Below are positions 1-8,628 of a stretch of DNA of 64,000 bases, piece by piece. The stretch is from Flagellimonas_B algarum (GTDB taxonomy: Bacteria > Bacteroidota > Bacteroidia > Flavobacteriales > Flavobacteriaceae). Below the pieces are notes generated by a model that was not told the origin of the DNA, did not search any database, and saw nothing but the letters and a program-made list of their open reading frames with translations. The stretch lies in contig NZ_JBEVTG010000001.1 of assembly GCF_040513375.1 (NCBI RefSeq), positions 1,302,001-1,366,000 of the forward strand, read 5' to 3'. A program made the position numbers and the translations under genes. Positions within the stretch are counted from its first letter, which is position 1, and each line of letters starts with the position of its first letter.

Positions 1-1041
1 CTCATTATTGGCGCGGGCCCCACAGGGCTTTTCGCGGTATTCGAAGCCGGGTTGCTACAACTGCGTTGCCATCTCATCGATGCGCTACCACAGGCAGGGG
101 GGCAATGTGCCGAAATCTATCCGAAAAAACCCATTTACGATATTCCTGGTTTTCCTGAAGTATTGGCGGGTACCTTGGTCGATAACCTCATGGAACAGAT
201 CAAACCCTTTCAACCGGGTTTTACTTTGGGCGAACGTGCCGATACACTGGAAAAATTGGAAGACGGCACCTTTGTGGTGACGACGAACAAAGGGACCCGA
301 CATCATGCGCCGATCGTTGCCATTGCGGGTGGTTTGGGGAGTTTCGAGCCACGCAAGCCTATTTTGGACAAGCTCGCTTTTTATGAAGACAAAGGGGTGG
401 CCTATATGATCCGCGAACCTGAGATCTATCGCGACAAACGGGTGCTGATTGCCGGAGGGGGCGATTCCGCTTTGGACTGGGCGATTTTCTTGGCCGATGT
501 CGCCGCTGAGGTCACTTTGGTACACCGGCGCAATGAATTCCGCGGTGCCTTGGATTCCGTTGAAAAAGTACAGGAACTGAAAAACGCCGGTAAGATCAAA
601 CTCATTACCCCGGCCGAAGTCCGCGAACTAAAAGGAGAAGACCGCCTGACCGCGGTGGTCGTCGAGCGCACCAGTACCAAAGAGCGTTTCGAATTGGAAG
701 TTGATGATTTCATTCCCTTATTCGGACTTTCACCGAAACTCGGTCCAATGGCCGATTGGGAACTCGAGATAGAAAAGAACGCCATCAAGGTCGATAACGC
801 ACTCGATTACCAAACCAATATTCCCGGGGTGTACGCCATCGGTGATATCAATACCTATCCGGGTAAATTAAAGCTGATCTTGTGTGGTTTCCATGAAGCC
901 ACCTTGATGTGCCAAAGTGCGTACCAACGCATCCATCCCGATAAAAAATACGTCATGAAATATACTACCGTAGGGGGTGTGACCGGTTTTGATGGCAGTA
1001 AGAAAGAGGCTCCGAAAGCCGTAATCAAAGCAATCGATTGA
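1..1041 (+). CDS. Ferredoxin-NADP reductase, thioredoxin-reductase-like (5' partial)
   Basis: Flavoprotein that passes electrons between NADPH and ferredoxin in the cytoplasm. The frame is open from base 1, so the start lies upstream of the window. The visible protein begins just before the FAD-binding motif GAGPTGL (visible residues 4-10), and the NADPH-binding motif AGGGDSALDW follows near visible residue 150. The C-terminal part carries the typical YAIGDINTYPGK segment that contacts FAD in thioredoxin-reductase-like FNRs. The stop is followed after one base by the ATG of a 2Fe-2S ferredoxin (TGATATG), so the two are almost certainly co-transcribed and act as partners. An ATG at 52 exists but would cut off the FAD motif and is not the real start. 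No CxxC redox pair of a true thioredoxin reductase is seen, which supports FNR. Confidence 0.9.
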   Translation, partial: LIIGAGPTGLFAVFEAGLLQLRCHLIDALPQAGGQCAEIYPKKPIYDIPGFPEVLAGTLVDNLMEQIKPFQPGFTLGERADTLEKLEDGTFVVTTNKGTRHHAPIVAIAGGLGSFEPRKPILDKLAFYEDKGVAYMIREPEIYRDKRVLIAGGGDSALDWAIFLADVAAEVTLVHRRNEFRGALDSVEKVQELKNAGKIKLITPAEVRELKGEDRLTAVVVERTSTKERFELEVDDFIPLFGLSPKLGPMADWELEIEKNAIKVDNALDYQTNIPGVYAIGDINTYPGKLKLILCGFHEATLMCQSAYQRIHPDKKYVMKYTTVGGVTGFDGSKKEAPKAVIKAID

Positions 1042-1042
1042 T

Positions 1043-1375
1043 ATGTCCGATATCCGTATTACCATCATTGACCGCGAAGGGGTCTCCCATGAGGTAGACG
1101 CCCCTACCGATATGAACATGAACCTTATGGAAGTCGTACGTTCTTATGAACTCGCACCGGAAGGTACCATCGGTATTTGCGGTGGCATGGCGATGTGTGC
1201 TTCGTGTCAGTGCTATGTCAAGTCTACGCATGAGCTGCCTGAAAAGACCGATGATGAGGAAGCGATGTTGGCCGAGGCTTTTTTTGTTGAAGACAACAGC
1301 CGGTTAGGATGCCAAATCCATATGACCGAAGCTTTAGACGGCCTCGAGGTTGAACTGGCCCCTGAAGAAGCTTAA
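1043..1375 (+). CDS. 2Fe-2S ferredoxin, adrenodoxin type
   Basis: Small soluble electron carrier of 110 residues. The cluster ligands are visible as C46-x5-C52-x2-C55 and C90, the spacing of adrenodoxin/ISC-type ferredoxins; C57 is an extra cysteine beside the third ligand. The protein is strongly acidic, as usual for this family. It starts one base after the reductase stop, so reductase and ferredoxin form a two-gene unit in which the reductase is the natural partner. Its TAA stop shares the palindrome TTAA with the stop of the convergent ABC transporter gene, so the two 3' ends overlap by 4 bases counting both stop codons. Confidence 0.93.
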   Translation: MSDIRITIIDREGVSHEVDAPTDMNMNLMEVVRSYELAPEGTIGICGGMAMCASCQCYVKSTHELPEKTDDEEAMLAEAFFVEDNSRLGCQIHMTEALDGLEVELAPEEA

Positions 1376-3108
1376 ATACGCGCTTGGTAGGTAAATAGAT
1401 TGTAGTACCGACCTTCTTTCGCAATGAGTTGGTCGTGGGTGCCCCGCTCGGCGATTTCCCCTTTTTCGATGACCAGAATCAAATCTGCCTTGCGAATCGT
1501 ACTCAAACGGTGTGCGATGACGAAGGTGGTCCTGCCTTTGGTCAATTCGGCCAAACTCTTTTGGATTAAGGCCTCGCTTTCGGTATCCAAATTCGAAGTG
1601 GCCTCATCAAGGATCAGGATTTTGGGATCGGCCAATACAGCGCGGGCTATGGCGATGCGCTGGCGTTGCCCTCCCGAAAGTTTGATGCCCCGTTCACCGA
1701 TGAGGGTATCCAACCCGTCGTCGAACCGATCGGTAAATTCATCCACATAAGCCGATACCACGGCCTTTTGCAGTTCTTCTTCGCTGGCATTCGGTCGCGG
1801 GAAGAGGATGTTCTCCCGAATGCTCCCTTCGAAAAGGAAGTCATCTTGCAAGACTACGCCCAAATACTGCCGATAGCTGTTCAGGTCTATTTTAGAGAGG
1901 TCTTTGCCGTCAATGGTAATGGTGCCCGAATTGGGGGTCAAAAAGCTCGCCGCCAAACCTGCGATGGTCGATTTGCCCGAACCGGAACTGCCCACCAAGG
2001 CGATCACTTCACCGGCCTTCGCTTCGAACGAAATACCATGCAAGACCTCTTTTTCTTCTTCATAGGCGAAAGATACCTGGTCGAAAACCATATCACCCTG
2101 TATGGCCTCCAGTTCGATGGTACGGTCGTTCTCTTCGGCTTCGATGGTCTTGTTCATTAATTCCTCAGTACGATCAAGACCTGCCAAAGCTTCGGTCAAT
2201 TGACTGCCGATATTGCTCATTTGAACGATGGGGGCGATCATCAACCCCAATAGAAAGGTAAAAGTCAAGAACTCCCCAACGGTCAGCTCATCGATCATGA
2301 TCTTATACCCACCGATGCCCATGATGCCGGTGGTAGCTACCCCCAACAAAAAGGTAGAGCTACTGGTCATAAAGGCGGTGGCGGTCAAACTTTTTTTGAC
2401 GTTCTCGAAAAGGCGATGCACCCCACTTTCGAAGACTTTGGCTTCCTGTTCCTCGGCATTGAACCCTTTGATGACCCGTACACCCCCCAAAGTTTCGGTA
2501 AGGCGACCGGTAACTTCGGCATTGATCTTGCCCCGATTTCTGAAAATCGGTCGAATGATCTTGAACGCTTTCAAGGCGATGATCGCGAATATCGCCAAAG
2601 GGACCAAAGTGAACAAGGTCATGGAAACACTGATCTGTAACAAGAGTACCAGCGCCACGATAGCGGTAACCGTACCCCCGACCAATTGCACCAAACCGGT
2701 GCCTATCAAATTCCGGACCCCTTCGACATCGGTCATGATCCGCGATACCAATTCGCCTGACTTGGTATTATCGAAAAACCGGATCGGCAACGACAACACC
2801 TGTTTCTGCACTTTGGCACGCAGCTCAGAGATCAAGAACTGCGCCTGGACACTGAGGATCCGCGTCAATAAAAACGACGTGACCGCTTGGACCAAGATGG
2901 CACTGATCACTACGCCTACCAGTACTTTTAAAAAGGCGATGTCTTTATTGGGTATGATATCGTCCATCAGGTATTTCAACGACATCGGCGCAACGAAACT
3001 GGCCGCCTTACTGATCACGATCAATAACAGCCCAATGAACACCAAATTTCGCTTCGGCCATATAATGGTTTGAAAGGCCTTTAAAACGCTTACTTTTTTA
3101 TCTGCCAT
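1372..3108 (-). CDS. ABC transporter, fused permease and ATPase (MsbA-like exporter)
   Basis: Inner-membrane half-transporter of 578 residues that would work as a homodimer, exporting lipids or hydrophobic compounds. Residues 1 to about 310 form the six-helix type-1 exporter domain. The C-terminal ATPase carries Walker A GSSGSGKST (about 371-379), signature LSGGQRQRIAIARA (about 475) and Walker B ILDEATSNLD (about 497), followed by the H-loop segment VIAHRLST. Length and order match MsbA/LmrA-like exporters. The substrate cannot be read from the sequence; many flavobacteria carry several such copies. It is a single gene that converges on the ferredoxin with overlapping stops and is divergent from the penicillin acylase gene. 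Confidence 0.92.
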   Translation of the reverse strand: MADKKVSVLKAFQTIIWPKRNLVFIGLLLIVISKAASFVAPMSLKYLMDDIIPNKDIAFLKVLVGVVISAILVQAVTSFLLTRILSVQAQFLISELRAKVQKQVLSLPIRFFDNTKSGELVSRIMTDVEGVRNLIGTGLVQLVGGTVTAIVALVLLLQISVSMTLFTLVPLAIFAIIALKAFKIIRPIFRNRGKINAEVTGRLTETLGGVRVIKGFNAEEQEAKVFESGVHRLFENVKKSLTATAFMTSSSTFLLGVATTGIMGIGGYKIMIDELTVGEFLTFTFLLGLMIAPIVQMSNIGSQLTEALAGLDRTEELMNKTIEAEENDRTIELEAIQGDMVFDQVSFAYEEEKEVLHGISFEAKAGEVIALVGSSGSGKSTIAGLAASFLTPNSGTITIDGKDLSKIDLNSYRQYLGVVLQDDFLFEGSIRENILFPRPNASEEELQKAVVSAYVDEFTDRFDDGLDTLIGERGIKLSGGQRQRIAIARAVLADPKILILDEATSNLDTESEALIQKSLAELTKGRTTFVIAHRLSTIRKADLILVIEKGEIAERGTHDQLIAKEGRYYNLFTYQARI

Positions 3109-3163
3109 GGATTATGGAATCTACAGCCAAGGTAGTTCAAATAAACCAGCTGTTCTGCGAGAA

Positions 3164-3171
3164 TATTTTTG
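3164..3171 (+). promoter_or_regulatory. Candidate Bacteroidota -7 element (TATTTTTG)
   Basis: Exact match to the TAnnTTTG -7 consensus known for Bacteroidota, lying 66 bases upstream of the penicillin acylase start. No clear TTTG -33 element is seen 19-21 bases further upstream, so this is only a candidate. Confidence 0.3.
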
Positions 3172-3237
3172 GAACGTCGATTTTTATGCTGAACCGCCAT
3201 TGGTTACCTTTAAGCATACTAAAATGAACGAAAACTT

Positions 3238-5409
3238 ATGAGAGGCGTATTACTATTGTTCGGTTTGATCGTGCTGGGGTGTACCCAGCAAAACAAGGAT
3301 GCCGAGGTCTTGGAGTGGGAAGCCCGTGCGGCCGAGGTGACCATCATCCGCGATGATTTCGGCGTACCCCATATCTATGGCAAGACCGATGCCGATGCGG
3401 TCTTCGGCCTGTTGTATGCGCAATGCGAAGACGATTTCAAACGGGTGGAACAAAACTACATCTGGGCCATTGGGCGATTGGCCGAGGTCGAAGGGGAAGA
3501 TGCTCTCTATAGCGATCTAAGGGCACGTTTGTTCATGACCAAGGAGGAAGCCATCGCCAATTATGAGAACAGTCCGCCCTGGTTAAAGGAATTGTGCGAT
3601 GCCTTTGCTGATGGGATCAATTACTATTTATACACCCACCCCGAAGTACAGCCCCGCTTGTTGACGCGATTCGAACCTTGGATGCCGATGTATTTCAGTG
3701 AAGGCAGTATCGGGGGCGATATCGAACGGGTCAGTGTCGCCAAACTCAAACGGTTTTATGAAAGTGGTCTGGCCCTTCCCGAACCCGAATTGCAAGAGCT
3801 GGAAAAGCAAAAGGAAATGGCCGAACCCCAAGGGTCGAACGGGATCGCCATTGCCGGCGAATTGACCGAGAACGGGAACCCCCTATTGCTGATCAATCCG
3901 CATACCTCATTTTATTTTAGGGGAGAGGTGCATGTGGTCAGTGAAGAAGGGTTGAACGCCTACGGAGCGGTTACCTGGGGGCAGTTTTTCGTGTATCAGG
4001 GATTCAATGCGAAAACCGGTTGGATGCATACCAGTACCTATACCGATGTGATGGACACCTACAAAGAGAACATCAGGATGCAGAATGGAAAACACTTTTA
4101 CCGTTACGGGGAAGAACTCCGTGCCGTTAAGGAAAGTGAGGTTGTTTTGAAATACCGGGCCGGTGATAGTATGGTCGAAAAACGCTTCCCGATGTACCAT
4201 ACCCACCACGGTCCAATCACCCATGCCACCGATGGGCAATGGACGGCCACTGCCATGATGTGGGAACCTTCAAAAGCCTTGGAACAGTCCTATATAAGAA
4301 CCAAGCAATCGGGTTATGACGGGTTTCGACAAATGATGGATATCCGAACCAATTCCTCCAACAATACCGTCTATGCCGATGCCGAGGGGAACATCGCTTA
4401 TTTCCATGGCAATTTCATTCCCAAACGGGACGACAGCTTCGATTTTACCAAAGCCGTAGACGGCAGTGATCCCAGAACCGATTGGCAGGGATTGCATACC
4501 GTCGATGAGAATATTTTGGTGTTGAACCCAGGCAATGGTTGGATCCAGAATTGCAATTCGACCCCCTATACCGCCGCTTTGGAGTTTAGTCCGAAACGGG
4601 GTGATTATCCACGCTACATGTCTCGGGATCAAGAGAATTTCAGGGGTGTACATGCCATCGCTTTGTTGACCGATCGTAAAGCACATACCTTGGATGGCCT
4701 CATAGCATTGGCCCATGATCCGTATTTGCCGGCCTTTGCCGAAATGATCCCTTCTTTGGTCGACGCCTATGGTTCGGGTGGCACCCATCAAGATATGGCA
4801 GAAGCCATTGCGGTCTTAAAGGAATGGGATTTTACTACTTCCGAAAATTCGGTCGCGATGACCTTGGCGCACTATTATGCCAGCAATTTTATGAAGATGG
4901 GCCGCCGACCGCAAGGGAAAAGTTTTATGGAACTCATTCAATATTGGAGCAGTGGGGAGACACCGGAGAACGAAAAACTGGCCGTTTTTGAAGCTACTTT
5001 ATCTGAATTGGAGGCCAAGTTCGGTAGTTGGAACATCCCCTGGGGAGATGTCAACCGGTACCAGCGTTTAGACGGTTCGTTACGCCAAGCTTTTGATGAT
5101 GCCAAACCCAGTATGCCGATCGGTTTCGCCAGTGGCCGCTGGGGTGCCTTGGCCGCCTACGGGGCTCGCTATGATAATGGCACCGCGAAAATCTATGGTA
5201 CGCGGGGCAACAGTTTTGCCGCTGTGGTCGAATTCGGAGATCGTGTTAAGGCCAAGACCATTTTGGCCGGTGGGCAAAGCGGGGATCCACAATCACCACA
5301 CTTTGACGACCAAAGCGAACGCTACGCCAAGATGCAATGGAAAGAGGCGGCCTATTACAAAGAAGATGTGTTGAAAAGGGCTAAACGGACCTACCGGCCA
5401 GGGGAATGA
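3238..5409 (+). CDS. Penicillin acylase family lipoprotein (N-terminal nucleophile amidase)
   Basis: Hydrolyses an amide bond, with N-acyl-homoserine lactones or other acylated amides as family-typical substrates. The N-terminus is a lipoprotein signal (VLGC, Cys15), so the protein is membrane-anchored outside the cytoplasm. The precursor is cleaved autocatalytically in this family. The expected nucleophile is Ser200 in QGSNG, giving a small alpha part (about 16-199) and a beta part of about 524 residues, both of usual size. Other conserved pieces seen are the IIRDDFGVPHIYGKT segment near the N-terminus of the alpha chain and the GQSGDP segment near the C-terminus. It is a single gene, converging with zero spacing on the next gene at TGATCA. 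Whether it acts on quorum-sensing lactones, peptides or antibiotics is not decidable here. Confidence 0.92.
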   Translation: MRGVLLLFGLIVLGCTQQNKDAEVLEWEARAAEVTIIRDDFGVPHIYGKTDADAVFGLLYAQCEDDFKRVEQNYIWAIGRLAEVEGEDALYSDLRARLFMTKEEAIANYENSPPWLKELCDAFADGINYYLYTHPEVQPRLLTRFEPWMPMYFSEGSIGGDIERVSVAKLKRFYESGLALPEPELQELEKQKEMAEPQGSNGIAIAGELTENGNPLLLINPHTSFYFRGEVHVVSEEGLNAYGAVTWGQFFVYQGFNAKTGWMHTSTYTDVMDTYKENIRMQNGKHFYRYGEELRAVKESEVVLKYRAGDSMVEKRFPMYHTHHGPITHATDGQWTATAMMWEPSKALEQSYIRTKQSGYDGFRQMMDIRTNSSNNTVYADAEGNIAYFHGNFIPKRDDSFDFTKAVDGSDPRTDWQGLHTVDENILVLNPGNGWIQNCNSTPYTAALEFSPKRGDYPRYMSRDQENFRGVHAIALLTDRKAHTLDGLIALAHDPYLPAFAEMIPSLVDAYGSGGTHQDMAEAIAVLKEWDFTTSENSVAMTLAHYYASNFMKMGRRPQGKSFMELIQYWSSGETPENEKLAVFEATLSELEAKFGSWNIPWGDVNRYQRLDGSLRQAFDDAKPSMPIGFASGRWGALAAYGARYDNGTAKIYGTRGNSFAAVVEFGDRVKAKTILAGGQSGDPQSPHFDDQSERYAKMQWKEAAYYKEDVLKRAKRTYRPGE

Positions 5410-6045
5410 TCATTCACCGGGTTCCTTAATGACGATCAAACTGGCTTTTGATCCCGTTGAGAGGTTCCAACGGTTGTTGTGCAATACTTTGCCCGACTCA
5501 TCGGTCACGACGACCTGGGCCGTGTTCGGACCTGAAGAACCTTGGTTCAACGCTTCGAAATCAAGACGGTTGAACCCTTCGCTCAAATCGATATTGATTC
5601 CTTTGAAAGAACCTGATAATAACATGTTGTACTCAACTACTTGGCCGTTGACATAGATTTTAACGCGGTCGCCATCGACATATTCATGATCTCGGGCCAC
5701 GATACCGATGAATTTGGCATTGGTCTTGAAATCACCGAGGTATTGGTCACCGAAATGCTTTTTTGAATTGTTTTTTTCCGGTTCCCCGACTTTGGGGTCG
5801 ATTTTCAGCCCATAGCCTGCCTGTACCAATTCGCGGTCGGGCAACATTTTGATCACCCGCTCTTTGGATATCAAATCCTCATCGATTACCGAAGGCATGC
5901 GCAATAAGGACCCTTGACTGCTCGGTAAAGCATCCAAATTGTTTTTACGTCCGATTTCAAGGGGTTTTGTGGTCGGAATATCCCCTTGGGCCAAGACCGC
6001 TGGGGCGCCGAGCAGCAAAAAAGATATGATCAGCAGGTATCGCAT
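5410..6045 (-). CDS. Secreted protein of unknown function
   Basis: Protein of 211 residues with a clear Sec signal peptide (hydrophobic LLIISFLLLGAPAVLA, cleavage after about residue 19) and no lipobox cysteine, so it is periplasmic or secreted. I do not recognise a named domain. The C-terminal two thirds look like an all-beta module, with phrases such as DRVKIYVNGQVVEYNM and a closing segment on loss of binding to a small surface. No catalytic motif is visible. The gene abuts the penicillin acylase gene tail to tail, so there is no reason to link them in function. It lies 98 bases downstream of the acyltransferase gene on the same strand and could be read with it. Confidence 0.75.
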   Translation of the reverse strand: MRYLLIISFLLLGAPAVLAQGDIPTTKPLEIGRKNNLDALPSSQGSLLRMPSVIDEDLISKERVIKMLPDRELVQAGYGLKIDPKVGEPEKNNSKKHFGDQYLGDFKTNAKFIGIVARDHEYVDGDRVKIYVNGQVVEYNMLLSGSFKGINIDLSEGFNRLDFEALNQGSSGPNTAQVVVTDESGKVLHNNRWNLSTGSKASLIVIKEPGE

Positions 6046-6143
6046 GGTTCTTTCAGTCGTTGGAACAACTTAAAATTAACAATTACCCTGCCACTTTGCC
6101 CTAAAACGCTGTTAAAAGTTGGCTTCTTTCGATAAAACGCGCA

Positions 6144-7277
6144 TTAGGCCTTCTTGCCCTTAAGTCCGAAAAACGGGTGTAAAAAGCGGATTCGCAAGAT
6201 GATGAAATGGTAGATCAGCCAACTGATCCCGAAGGTTCCGATGACCAGAATAGTCCCTTTTACCAACAACCCCCAGTCTTTATCATATACATAATAGGCA
6301 AGTATGACCGTAATGGTCTGATGCAAAATATAGAAGGGGTATACGGCCCGGTTCGCATAGGCCAGGTGCTTACTGGGTTTGTTGAGGTATTGGGCACCAT
6401 AGGCGAAAATGACCAGGATCCAAGACCAAAGGTTGGTGACCTTTAAAAAGGCTTCGCCCAAATGCTGTGGTAATTCGTCTTTTTCGACAAAAAGCCAGCG
6501 ACAGATCAAAAGGGTAAACGCAAGGATGCCTACCCAAAGGGCTTTGGACTTTACCTTGTCCAAAGCGGTCCAGAAGGTGGGCCCAGTGCACAACAAGAGA
6601 AATCCGTAGAAGAACAACAGCCCGTAAAAAGCGAGTGTAAACCAATCGCCGATGAGTGCATGGGTGGTCGGGAAAAAGGGCTCTACAAAGGCTTCGACAA
6701 AGAAGAGCGGTATGATGAACCAGTAAAAACCGAAGGTTTTATCCAATTGACGTTGGGTCCAACCGACGAGTTTCGACGGCCGCCTTTTCAATCGCAGGAA
6801 CAATGGCCCTAAGAGTAAAGAGAACAGGAGAAGGTATGGAAGGAACCATAAGTGGTGCCAACTGATATCGCCTTGTGGGTAGGTGCCGTTCCGGAAGGCC
6901 ATGGTCCGATAGTATTCCATATAGGTGCCTGTAAAATCCCCGTCCACTAGACGTTCAATATAGATCTGTGGCGGTACGATGAGCAACATCCCAAAGAGTA
7001 AAGGAACGCCCAATCGCCCTACCCTTTCCCAGGAGAATTGTCGCAAATTCCGTTTGGAAAGGGCATAGTAGGTGCCCATCCCCGAAATAGTGAACAAGAT
7101 CGGAAGTCGCCACTGGTTCAAGAACAACATCGGCCAGATGAGGTCATCGTAAATCCTTTCGTTTTTGATATGCCACCCCCAGGGCACGAAAAACATGCCC
7201 ACATGATAGAAGATCAATAATGCAAATACAATGACCCGTAGCCAGTCAAGATCGTAACGTCTGATTCGTTTTTCCAT
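6144..7277 (-). CDS. Membrane acyltransferase, acyltransferase-3 family (OpgC-like)
   Basis: Integral inner-membrane protein of 377 residues with about ten hydrophobic helices. The start RRYDLDWLRVIVFALLIFYH carries the family hallmark (LDxLR-like segment followed by a histidine in helix 1). Members move acyl groups, often acetyl or succinyl, from cytoplasmic donors to sugars or glucans outside. The overall order resembles OpgC/MdoC-type succinyl transferases more than OafA, but the acceptor cannot be deduced. The gene lies downstream of an AraC-type regulator gene on the same strand, and a 20-base palindrome sits about 40 bases upstream of its start, which suggests local control. Confidence 0.88.
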   Translation of the reverse strand: MEKRIRRYDLDWLRVIVFALLIFYHVGMFFVPWGWHIKNERIYDDLIWPMLFLNQWRLPILFTISGMGTYYALSKRNLRQFSWERVGRLGVPLLFGMLLIVPPQIYIERLVDGDFTGTYMEYYRTMAFRNGTYPQGDISWHHLWFLPYLLLFSLLLGPLFLRLKRRPSKLVGWTQRQLDKTFGFYWFIIPLFFVEAFVEPFFPTTHALIGDWFTLAFYGLLFFYGFLLLCTGPTFWTALDKVKSKALWVGILAFTLLICRWLFVEKDELPQHLGEAFLKVTNLWSWILVIFAYGAQYLNKPSKHLAYANRAVYPFYILHQTITVILAYYVYDKDWGLLVKGTILVIGTFGISWLIYHFIILRIRFLHPFFGLKGKKA

Positions 7278-7316
7278 GATGAATTGATTTTGCCCAAAAT
7301 TCGATCATGGGGTGGA

Positions 7317-7336
7317 GGGATGAAAATTTTCACCCC
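7317..7336. promoter_or_regulatory. 20-base near-perfect palindrome upstream of the acyltransferase gene
   Basis: The sequence GGGATGAAAATTTTCACCCC is a dyad with a perfect 12-base core TGAAAATTTTCA and one mismatched pair per side. It lies 40 bases upstream of the acyltransferase start at 7277. No U-tract follows on the minus strand and the core has no loop, so an operator fits better than a terminator. A second imperfect dyad, CC-t-GAATT-ac-AATTC-t-GG, lies at 7345-7362. Confidence 0.4.
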
Positions 7337-7375
7337 TTGAAGAAGTCCTGAATTACAATTCTGGAGAAAACCGGT

Positions 7376-8473
7376 CTATTTCTGGGTCTTAGCGAATACC
7401 GAGGGTGATTCACCCACATGCCGTTTGAAAGCGTTATAAAAGGCTGATTTTGATTTGAATCCGACCGAATTGCCAATGGCTTCGATGGTCAAATGGCGGT
7501 AAGCAGGGTCGACCAGTCGCTTTTTCGATTCGGCGATCCTTTTTTGGTTGAGGTAGTCGTTGAAGTTGAACCCGGTTTCAAGATTGATGGTCTTTGAAAG
7601 CTGGTTCGAACTGGTCTGCAATTCGGCGGCCAGATCGCCCAATGAGGCGTCCTTCCCTAAAAAATACCGCTGTTCTTCAATAAAAGTATCAATGGTCGCG
7701 AAATCGGCCGTGGTCGTTGCAAGCGTTTCATACTTATCGGCAATCCACGATTTTTCGAAAAAACGGGATTCGGAAAGGATGAAAAAACTACTAGCATAAG
7801 TGATACAGGTCATGGCAATGACGATGAAATGATCGCCCGAATCGTCTTCATAGCGTAAAAAGACCGTTAAGATCAAGGCCAACAAAACGACCAAAAAAAT
7901 CAGGGTATTCCTGGTAAAGGCATATTTATCCAAACGTATAAATCGGGTCGCTTGTTTTTTCGCCTTTCTGTTTTTGATGACCAAGCCTATGGATAGGGAG
8001 AGGTAGATCGCAAAACTGAAAAGGACCAGCCAACGAAATTCCCCTTTAATCCAGTGGTATCCAAAACTGACGTCCTCAGGTACCGAGGCCATGGGTATTG
8101 AATCGTGATACGCATCGAGATAGGCGTTTAGTTTGACGACCAAGGGGTTGGTGAAATAACCGATTTGACTAAGCAAATAGAGCAGGGGAACCAAAAGATG
8201 GATGCCGTGCTTCTTCATCTGGATCGGTTTGCGGGTGAGCAACGAATAGGTGAACAAATAGATGCTCGGGGCGATCAACAATACGATGAATTCGGTGGAA
8301 TCATTGAGATGGAGGGCGTACTTCATCAAACCTGTGTAGCACATGTAGGTATCGGTGCATACGATGGCTTGAAACAACAACGACCAGCCGAAAATGCGAA
8401 TGGTCGTATTCAAATTCGCCCGTAGCAAGATGATGAATGCCAAAAAATAGGCCTGGGCGACGCCCAAGAACAT
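7376..8473 (-). CDS. AraC-family regulator with N-terminal membrane domain
   Basis: Sensor-regulator of 365 residues from the ATG chosen here. The N-terminal half holds about seven hydrophobic helices (first one MFLGVAQAYFLAFIILL). The C-terminal third is an AraC/XylS DNA-binding domain with two helix-turn-helix units, the second in the segment IEAIGNSVGFKSKSAFYNAF and ending in the family phrase HVGESPSVFAK. Such proteins are common in Flavobacteria and are thought to sense small molecules in the membrane. The open frame continues upstream to 8617, but that start would nearly touch the divergent aminotransferase gene and adds no hydrophobic sequence; TTG at 8536 is another option. Likely targets are the acyltransferase gene downstream or the divergent aminotransferase gene. 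Confidence 0.85.
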   Translation of the reverse strand: MFLGVAQAYFLAFIILLRANLNTTIRIFGWSLLFQAIVCTDTYMCYTGLMKYALHLNDSTEFIVLLIAPSIYLFTYSLLTRKPIQMKKHGIHLLVPLLYLLSQIGYFTNPLVVKLNAYLDAYHDSIPMASVPEDVSFGYHWIKGEFRWLVLFSFAIYLSLSIGLVIKNRKAKKQATRFIRLDKYAFTRNTLIFLVVLLALILTVFLRYEDDSGDHFIVIAMTCITYASSFFILSESRFFEKSWIADKYETLATTTADFATIDTFIEEQRYFLGKDASLGDLAAELQTSSNQLSKTINLETGFNFNDYLNQKRIAESKKRLVDPAYRHLTIEAIGNSVGFKSKSAFYNAFKRHVGESPSVFAKTQK

Positions 8474-8628
8474 GATGTGGGATACCAAATTGTACCGGAC
8501 TGGAATTTGATCGATGAGCTGTTGCAGCGGATCCAAGTGGTGATTAAATTGTAAATTGTTGGTTGTCAAGAGCAAGATAGCATTCTTTTCCGTGCACTGT
8601 GATGACATCACCAACAAACCTTATCCTT

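Noticed and set aside
2228..3073. 281-codon plus-strand frame opposite the ABC transporter
   Set aside because: The ABC transporter on the minus strand is complete with all ATPase motifs, and the antisense translation has no recognisable feature.
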